64,000 nt of DNA from Pachypanchax playfairii (Eukaryota; Chordata; Actinopteri; Cyprinodontiformes; Aplocheilidae), in assembly GCA_006937955.1 (NCBI GenBank), contig SSNP01000066.1, positions 2,350,295 through 2,414,294 of the forward strand. The letters are read 5' to 3'. The position numbers and the translations under genes were made by a program. Positions within the stretch are counted from its first letter, which is position 1. Each line of letters begins with the position of its first letter. The notes under the pieces are model-generated. The model was not told the DNA's origin. It worked only from the letters and a program-made list of their open reading frames with translations, and did not search any database. This document shows positions 58,352 to 64,000 of the stretch, one piece after another.

Positions 58352-59561
58352 TACACTCACCGGCCTTTATTAGGTACACTTTGCTAGTAACAGGTTGGAC
58401 CCCCTTTTGCCTTCAGAACTGCCTCAATTCTTCGTGGCATAGATTCAACAATTCCTCAGAGAGTTTGGTCCATATTGACATGATGGCATCACACAGTTGG
58501 CGCAGATTTGTCGGCTGCACATCCATGATGCGAATCTCCCGTTCCACCACATCCCAAAGATGCTCTATTGGATTGAGATCTGGTGACTTTGGAGGCCATT
58601 TGAGTACAGTGAACTCATTGTCATGTTCAAGAAACCAGTCCGAGATGATTCCAGCTTTATGACATGGCGCATTATCCTGTTGAAAGTAGCCATCAGAAGT
58701 TGGGTACATTGTGGTCATAAAGGGATGGACATGGTCAGCAACAATACTCAGGTAGGCTGTGGCGTTGTAACGATGCTCAATTGGTACCAAGGGGCCCAAA
58801 GAGTGCCAAGAAAATATTCCTCACACCATTACACCACCACCACCAGCCTGAACCGTTGATACAAGGCAGGATGGATCCATGCTTTCATGTTGTTGACGCC
58901 AAATTCTGACCCTACCATCCGAATGTCGCAGCAGAAATCGAGACTCATCAGACCAGGCAACGTTTTTCCAATCTTCTATTGTCCAATTTCGATGAGCTTG
59001 TGCAAATTGTAGCCTCAGTTTCCTGTTCTTAGCTGAAAGGAGTGGCACCCGGCGTGGTCTTCTGCTGCTGTAGCCCATCTGCCTCAAAGTTCGACGTACT
59101 GTGCGTTCAGAGATGCTCTTCTGCCTACCTTGGTTGTAACGAGTGGTTATTTGAGTCACTGTTGCCTTTCTATCAGCTCGAATCAGTCTGGCCATTCTCC
59201 TCTGACCTCTGGCATCAACAAGGCATTTCCGCCCACAGAACTGCCGCTCACTGGATATTTTTTCTTTTTCGGACCATTCTCTGTAAACCCTAGAGATGGT
59301 TGTGCATGAAAATCCCAGTAGATCAGCAGTTTCTGAAATACTCAGACCAGCCATTCTGGCACCAACAACCATGCCACGTTCAAAGTCACTCAAATCACCT
59401 TTCTTCCCCATACTGATGCTCGGTTTGAACTGCAGGAGATTGTCTTGACCATGTGTACATGCCTAAATGCACTGAGTGTCCGCCATGTGATTGGCTGATT
59501 AGAAATTAAGTGTTAACGAGCAGTTGGACAGGTGTACCTAATAAAGTGGCCAGTGACTGTA
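58352..59561 (-). mobile_element. Tc1/mariner element, nearly complete
   Basis: TA at 58352-58353 and 59560-59561 bound inverted repeats CACTCACCGGCCTTTATTAG (GTACAC next) and GTGTACCTAATAAAGTGGCC (AGTGACTG next), which differ by a 2-base gap and a few substitutions. It is about 1.2 kb, the usual size for Tc1-like elements, and is filled by one transposase frame (58413-59411). It is the best-preserved autonomous-type element in the window. Confidence 0.93.
58413..59411 (-). pseudogene. Tc1-like (DD36E) transposase with one premature stop
   Basis: A 332-codon reading frame on the minus strand, near the normal length of about 340, interrupted by a single TGA at 58823-58821 (codon 197). Tc1-type proteins have Trp at this place (VMV-W-GIFSW), so one TGG to TGA change explains it; the frame is otherwise open. 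The N-terminal half has a helix-turn-helix (ISETADLLGFSCTTISRVYR) and a GRPR-like GRK. The catalytic triad is visible: Asp in AWSDESRF, Asp in FQQDNAPCHK, Glu in PDLNPIEHLWD. Thirty-six residues separate the second Asp and the Glu, so the signature is DD36E, not the common DD34E. The enzyme cut-and-pastes DNA at TA. Translation would now end before the second Asp. Confidence 0.92.
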
Positions 59562-60241
59562 GTTGGATACCTCTGAATGAGATTAAAATGCTCTAGAATC
59601 TACTCCAAATCCCTCAAAATGTGCCAGTCCTATTTTCCCTTTCTGTTCAGTAATTATGTTCAGAAAGATCACAGCTCTTCCCTCCTGTTTTGCTCAATTG
59701 ACCCCTCCCCTCTATACACTTTGTGTAGACTAGATTAGATGTAATGATCTTTGGGTTTCCATTTGCTTTTCTAACCCTAACCCTGTTTTAATTTTTATGT
59801 TCTTGCCTATATTCTTGTATCTGCTCCATCTCATCCTCTTCATTCAGCACTCACTGTTCATTTATTTTAATTTCATACACCTAATTACAGCTCATTAGCC
59901 TCATACCTCTACCCTGTTCCCAGCCACAAATAAGCTCACTCAAGCCATGTCCCATTGCCAGTGTGTCAGTCTAGCTTGGTTCCTGTCATTCCAGCACCAT
60001 AGTCCTGTCAAGTCAAATTCATACCTTGGGACCTGTTTCATCCTGTAGTGTGTAGTGAGCCAGCTTCTGATTTTGGACCAAATCTTTTCCTGGCCCTTGT
60101 CTGTAAGTCTGCCATGTCATTGTCTTTGCCCACAGAGGTTCTGTTCTTCACCTGTTAAACTCTAAAATAACCATTGACACTTGACACAAGTCTTTGGGAG
60201 CTGTGCTGATGGTTCTTTGGTTCTGAGTAACCTGACCTGTC
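59562..60241 (+). mobile_element. Decayed LTR-like sequence
   Basis: From about 59760 to 60185 the strand carries phrases seen in old fish LTRs: CTAATTACAGCTCATTAGCC, GATTTTGGACCAAATCTTTT and CTTCACCTGTTAAACTCTAA. No ends or target duplication; the first 200 bases are unassigned. Confidence 0.4.
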
Positions 60242-61655
60242 TACAGTGGTGTGAAAAACTATTTGCCCCCTTCCTGATTTCTTATTCTTTTGCATGTTTG
60301 TCACACAAAATGTTTCTGATCATCAAACACATTTAACCATTACTCAAAGATACACAAGTAAACACAAGATGCAGTTTTTAAATGATGGCTTTTATTTTTT
60401 AGGGAGAAAAAAATCCAACCCTACATGGCCCTGTGTGAAAAAGGAATTGCTCCCCTTTTATCACACCTGAGTTCAATTTCTGTAGTCACCCCAGGCCTGA
60501 TTACTGCCACACCTGTTTCAATCAAGAAATCACTTAAATAGGAGCTGCCTGACACAGAAGTAGACCAAAGCACTGCAAAAGCTAGACATCATGATCCAAA
60601 GAAATTCAGAAACAAATGAGAACAAAAATAATTGAGATCTGTCAGTTTGGTTAAGGTTATAAACAGGGGTGCACATAAGTGGTCCGCAGGTCCGCACACA
60701 CTGTCAAAATATAAAATGCGCACCAGATGAAAAGTTGAAACACGTGTTTGCGTACTTAACATTGGTTTGGCTGAGCTGCGTGAATTTTTAGGTTAATCAG
60801 AGGCGGTTCATTGTCAAATAAATGAAGAATCCCGTTGACTTCTTTTGTTTGACTGATATGTTTCTCAGCCAGAGCGCCGAAGTTCCAGCTGATCAGCTGA
60901 TGCTGCGTCTCTCTCTGTCTCTGTGTATCAGTTTGCCAGTGTGACGGATTTTCAGTCAGTCAGATCAGTGCAGCTGACTGCAGGATTCTGCATCGCGTTA
61001 AAACTGAAAAAATTCACTGAATAAGACAAATAGACCATCGTGGCACAGACGTGTAGAACTACCTTTTTGTGCTATAAAATACAGAAAACCACCTGTTTTA
61101 ATCAACAGTATCAGCGTATTTGTCTGTGATCCGCACCATTTTGAATGCGCGCAAAGCACTATGGGATATGCAGTCAATGCCCCATAACTGTCCACTGTAT
61201 TTTTTTATCTGACTGCATCACATTACAAACATCCTCATCATTTCAAAACAAAAAACAGTTACAGTAAATAACAGAAGCCCCAACAGCTGACTAATAAATT
61301 TAAACACCAAACTGTTAAATGTAGATTAAAGTGAACAATCAAACCTGTAAACAATCCAACCTGAACTCTGAAGGTTTTTTTTTATCAGTATTTTTATATT
61401 TTACTGGTTTCTCTTGATTTTTTCAACAATTAAAGGATTTTTATTGAAACAAATATAGAGCCAGGTAAAGTAAACAGACTGAATTTGAAGCTTGATGAAA
61501 CCCAAAACAAAGCAGAGGAGCTCGGAAGAGACACAGCGAGACACATTTAAAAATGTGAGGACCAAGCAACAACCCTAGGTTCTCTTCTGAGAACCAGGCC
61601 AAAAATATTATGTGCACCCCTGATTATAAAGCCATTTCTAAAGCATCATCAACCC
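60242..61655 (+). mobile_element. Tc1-like element remnant, interrupted by a hAT
   Basis: After TA (60242-60243) the terminus CAGTGGTGTGAAAAACTATT and the following TGCCCCCTTCCTGATTTCTT match a common fish Tc1 family. At 60590-60663 it covers the start of the transposase region (CAAAGAAATTCAGAAACAAA), then after the hAT it resumes as TATAAAGCCATTTCTAAAGC (61625-61644) and soon ends. The remainder of the Tc1 is missing. Confidence 0.8.
60664..61622. mobile_element. hAT-type element with 8-bp target duplication
   Basis: Ends CAGGGGTGCACATAA and TTATGTGCACCCCTG are perfect inverted repeats, flanked by GTTATAAA (60656-60663) and ATTATAAA (61623-61630), an 8-bp duplication with one mismatch. It is 959 bp with no recognisable transposase. 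Landmarks are AAATGCGCACCAGATGAAAA near the left end and AGAGACACAGCGAGACACAT near the right. Confidence 0.88.
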
Positions 61656-62100
61656 AGGCAGACATCATGTGCCATGAGCACAATTTTTTCAACATTAAAT
61701 AAGTGGAGTAATTTTTGTAAAATCCTGATGTGGAAATTCATATTTAATTAACAAGGTTAAGGTTAAATCAGTCTGCTCTCAGACACTCACCCCCTTCCTG
61801 ATTTTTCTGCTGGGTTGCCTGGGAGGAGCAGGCGTTTAAGAAGGCTAAATGTATCTTGGTTCAGCCTCTCCATGCTCTGTACTCAGGGTTTTCACTCATG
61901 CCTTTGGGACGTCGTTTTTATGTACCTTTTTGAAAAACAAAAAGTTTCTCCAACACTTTTGTCCCCGCCATCATTGAACGGTTAAATTCTGAAGGAAGTG
62001 TGTTTAATAAGTAACATAAGACCTTTTGAAAGATGCCAATTTGTGATGGCTATTGCTCACTGGAGCCTCTACTATTGTCTGTATGTTGGTGGTGACACAC
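61656..62100. other. No feature recognised
   Basis: Unassigned sequence between the Tc1/hAT nest and a SINE. Confidence 0.45.
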
Positions 62101-62102
62101 TG

Positions 62103-62610
62103 TGATATGTTTTTCGGGATGGCTGTGGCTCAGGCCGGTAACCAGAAGATCGCCGGTTTGAATCCCCACTCTGTCCAGAGAAAAGACCGCCTGGCCGTTG
62201 TGTCCTTGGGCAAGACACTTAACCCACTGTTTGGTGGTCGGAGGGTCTGGCAGCCTCACCTACTACTACTACTACTACTACTACTACTGTCATTTAGCAG
62301 ACGCTTTTATCCAAAGCGACTTACATTGAGAGAACATACAAGCAAGAAATCAAAGAGAAGGAAAAAATATAAGGAGGCGGACTGTTTGGAGTCCAGTTTA
62401 ATTCCGACGCTGATACATCAAGTGTATCAAAACCTCTGTCAGTGTGTGTCCTAGGACAGATGTGGCTACATGTGTGTAGTTCATCACCACCAAACATGTG
62501 AGTGTGTGTGTGTGAATGGGTGAATGACTGACTGTAGTGTGAAGCGCTTTGGGGGTCGTAGGACCTGAGTAAAGTGCTATACAAGTACATGCCATTTACC
62601 ATTTCTAAAG
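62103..62610 (+). mobile_element. tRNA-derived SINE with internal (CTA)n insertion
   Basis: Head GGGATGGCTGTGGCTCAGGC with a box B-like GGTTTGAATCC (62155-62165), then GTCCTTGGGCAAGACACTTA. The body is split by a (CTA)n run (62260-62288) and by TCATTTAGCAGACGCTTTTA plus TCCAAAGCGACTTACATTG, itself a widespread fish repeat phrase. The SINE resumes at about 62440 and ends GAAGCGCTTTGGGGGTCGTA ... ACATGCCATTTACC. Confidence 0.8.
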
Positions 62611-62689
62611 TCTACTGCATATTAATTGCCCTTTGGGACCAATAAAGTTTTCTGAATCTGAGTTGAATCTTTTACTGGCTTCCATTAAG

Positions 62690-62925
62690 TCCACAGAGCT
62701 GCTACTCTTTGCTACTGGTCGTTGTGGAATTACAGCTGCTTGTGTTGAAGACTTGGCAACCTTGCAGGCTCACACATGATTCGCTATGGAACCAGGAAAG
62801 TGGAATAGTAAACAATGTAAACAATGATTCCATCACAGAATAATGTATTTTAAAATGACAGAAACTGGCGACCACCCAGCCAATTGAGATCGAAACCTGT
62901 TACAATGTAAAAGTGTGATCTTTGT
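62690..62925. mobile_element. TTAA MITE, 'AAGGTGCAATATGT' family, internal fragment
   Basis: GAATTACAGCTGCTTGTGTT, GAAGACTTGGCAACC and AATGACAGAAACTGGCGACC match 32890-33224 and part of 4286-4545. Both termini are missing. Confidence 0.75.
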
Positions 62926-63334
62926 TGGTCTTTAGGAGACACACACTGTTTCCTTTGTTCCGTGTCTTTCTGCTGGAAGGGCATATTTTATCTTGATCGT
63001 ATTGCTGTATTAAGAATGGAGACTGTGTCTTTTTACATGTAGATAACCTTGTGTTATTAGCTCTCAGATGGTCAATCAATATGCCATTTCCTATCTGCTG
63101 AGGTTGAACCAAGTCTCTAACCAAGATAATCATCTCTCAATGTCCAATGCCAAATAATTGGTAGGCTCTCAATTCCAGCTTGGTTGACAAACATTCACAT
63201 ATTAAAACATTGCACACACTCTCTGTCATTCTGAGCTGAGATAATGCACATTCACCTAAATAATTTTTGAGATAATTAAGTTGGAATGCAGGCTGCAAAA
63301 TGCTGCAAGACAACAGTGTCACCAACCACACCAA
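62926..63334. other. No feature recognised
   Basis: AT-rich sequence. Confidence 0.5.
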
Positions 63335-63640
63335 GTTCCTCGATTGAAAACAAGGCTGGGACCTTGTTGCATGGAATATGCATGTTTTCCCTGTGTTTCA
63401 CATGTGCAGGTTTTTTCCAGGGACTCCTGCTTCCTTCCACAGATCATCAACATGCATGTTGGTTAAATAGTAACTTTAAATTGACCCTAGGTGTGATTGT
63501 GTATGAATAGTTGTCTTTCTAGATTGACACTGTGATGGATTGGCAACCTGTCCAGGTGCAACCCTGCCTCTTACTCAATGACTGCTGGAGACAGGCACAA
63601 GCTCCCTGCGACCCTGAACAGGAAGTAAAACTACAGAAAA
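63335..63640 (+). mobile_element. SINE, family of 41076-41335, head lost
   Basis: CATGTTTTCCCTGTGTTTCA, then GACTCCTGCTTCCTTCCACA, TTGACCCTAGGTGTGATTGT, TTGGCAACCTGTCCAGGTGC and CCTGCGACCCTGAACAGGAA follow the family in order. It retains a middle section that the 41076 copy lacks, but the tRNA-like head is not recognisable. Confidence 0.75.
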
Positions 63641-64000
63641 TGACTGAGTTGGAATACATTATCAAACCCCAGGAGTCAAACAAAAAAGCTTGATTCAAAA
63701 CATGGGATGTTTATTGCTTAAGTATGTTATTGAAAATTTCTATAATATGTGATTTGAGAAAACTGGGTAGAAAATACTGTGTTTATGAGTTAGAAAAAGA
63801 ACTGTGGAAGAGAGTTTAGTCTCTGAAGACCAGTTCTCTGTGGAGCAGAGAAATCATCTTCCTATTGAGCAGCTGCTCCCCAGTGAATGGAACTGACATG
63901 GATGATGAGGATGGTGATGATGTTTAAATGAAAAATTCCCTGTCCATCTGTCCATATCCACATTTTCATGACTTTTTATGGTGCTTCACTTTCATCTCGT
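63641..64000. other. No feature recognised
   Basis: Unassigned sequence to the end of the window, with a short GATGATGAGGATGGTGATG run near 63900. Confidence 0.5.

Noticed and set aside
62103..62170. Possible tRNA gene (box A and box B-like sequences); same at 41080, 33880, 31070 and 16200
   Set aside because: Each continues into a SINE body, and no full cloverleaf with an anticodon arm is evident; these are tRNA-derived SINE heads.
62260..62288. Regular short repeats that might suggest a CRISPR-like array
   Set aside because: Simple (CTA)n microsatellite in a vertebrate genome.

Overview
The window looks like intergenic or intronic DNA from a teleost fish, probably a percomorph. It is AT-rich and gene-poor, and it is packed with decayed copies of element families usual in fish: Tc1/mariner, hAT, piggyBac- or Kolobok-like elements with TTAA targets, tRNA-derived SINEs, L2-clade LINE remnants, a gammaretrovirus-like endogenous retrovirus and many solo LTRs. 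I found no convincing host protein-coding gene, structural RNA gene or CRISPR array. Every coding sequence I could identify belongs to a mobile element, and every one is broken, partial or a lone exon.

Layout. 1-2.4 kb: 3' end of a deleted endogenous retrovirus (integrase, env, 3' LTR) abutting the end of a hAT element. 2.4-10.7 kb: LINE scrap, a TTAA MITE, LTR pieces, a TA-flanked MITE (7161-7869), a solo LTR with target duplication (8913-9430), and a TTAA element carrying the first exon of an unknown transposase (9953-10731). 11-31 kb: mostly featureless AT-rich DNA with two copies of a TTAA MITE (12895 and 25626), Tc1 pseudogenes, SINEs, two inverted copies of an element carrying a RecQ-like helicase fragment (20.9 and 28.4 kb), and a solo LTR (29521-30107). 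31-47 kb: SINEs, a third well-bounded solo LTR (34168-34664), a Tc1 plus LINE reverse-transcriptase relic (39.8-40.8 kb), a SINE with a 13-bp target duplication (41076-41335), an old LTR and a hAT exon with a BED-type zinc finger (43.0-43.9 kb). 47-56 kb: a 74-bp spacerless perfect palindrome beside a MITE (48.5-49.1 kb), a piggyBac C-terminal exon (49929-50061) and two more TTAA elements. 56-64 kb: nested insertions, namely a hAT in a TTAA MITE and a hAT in a Tc1 relic, plus a nearly complete Tc1-like element with one stop codon (58352-59561) and SINE pieces.

The genes do not form a pathway. What links them is the history of insertion: several elements sit inside older ones, and exact target duplications (5 bp for LTRs, 8 bp for hAT, TA for Tc1, TTAA for the piggyBac/Kolobok-like group) let the order be read. 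I did not find a clearly new biological system. The items most worth a second look are the palindrome, the cluster of different TTAA families, the helicase-bearing element, and the transposase exons that carry splice sites. All assignments rest on reading the sequence and on memory of the families; no database search was possible.
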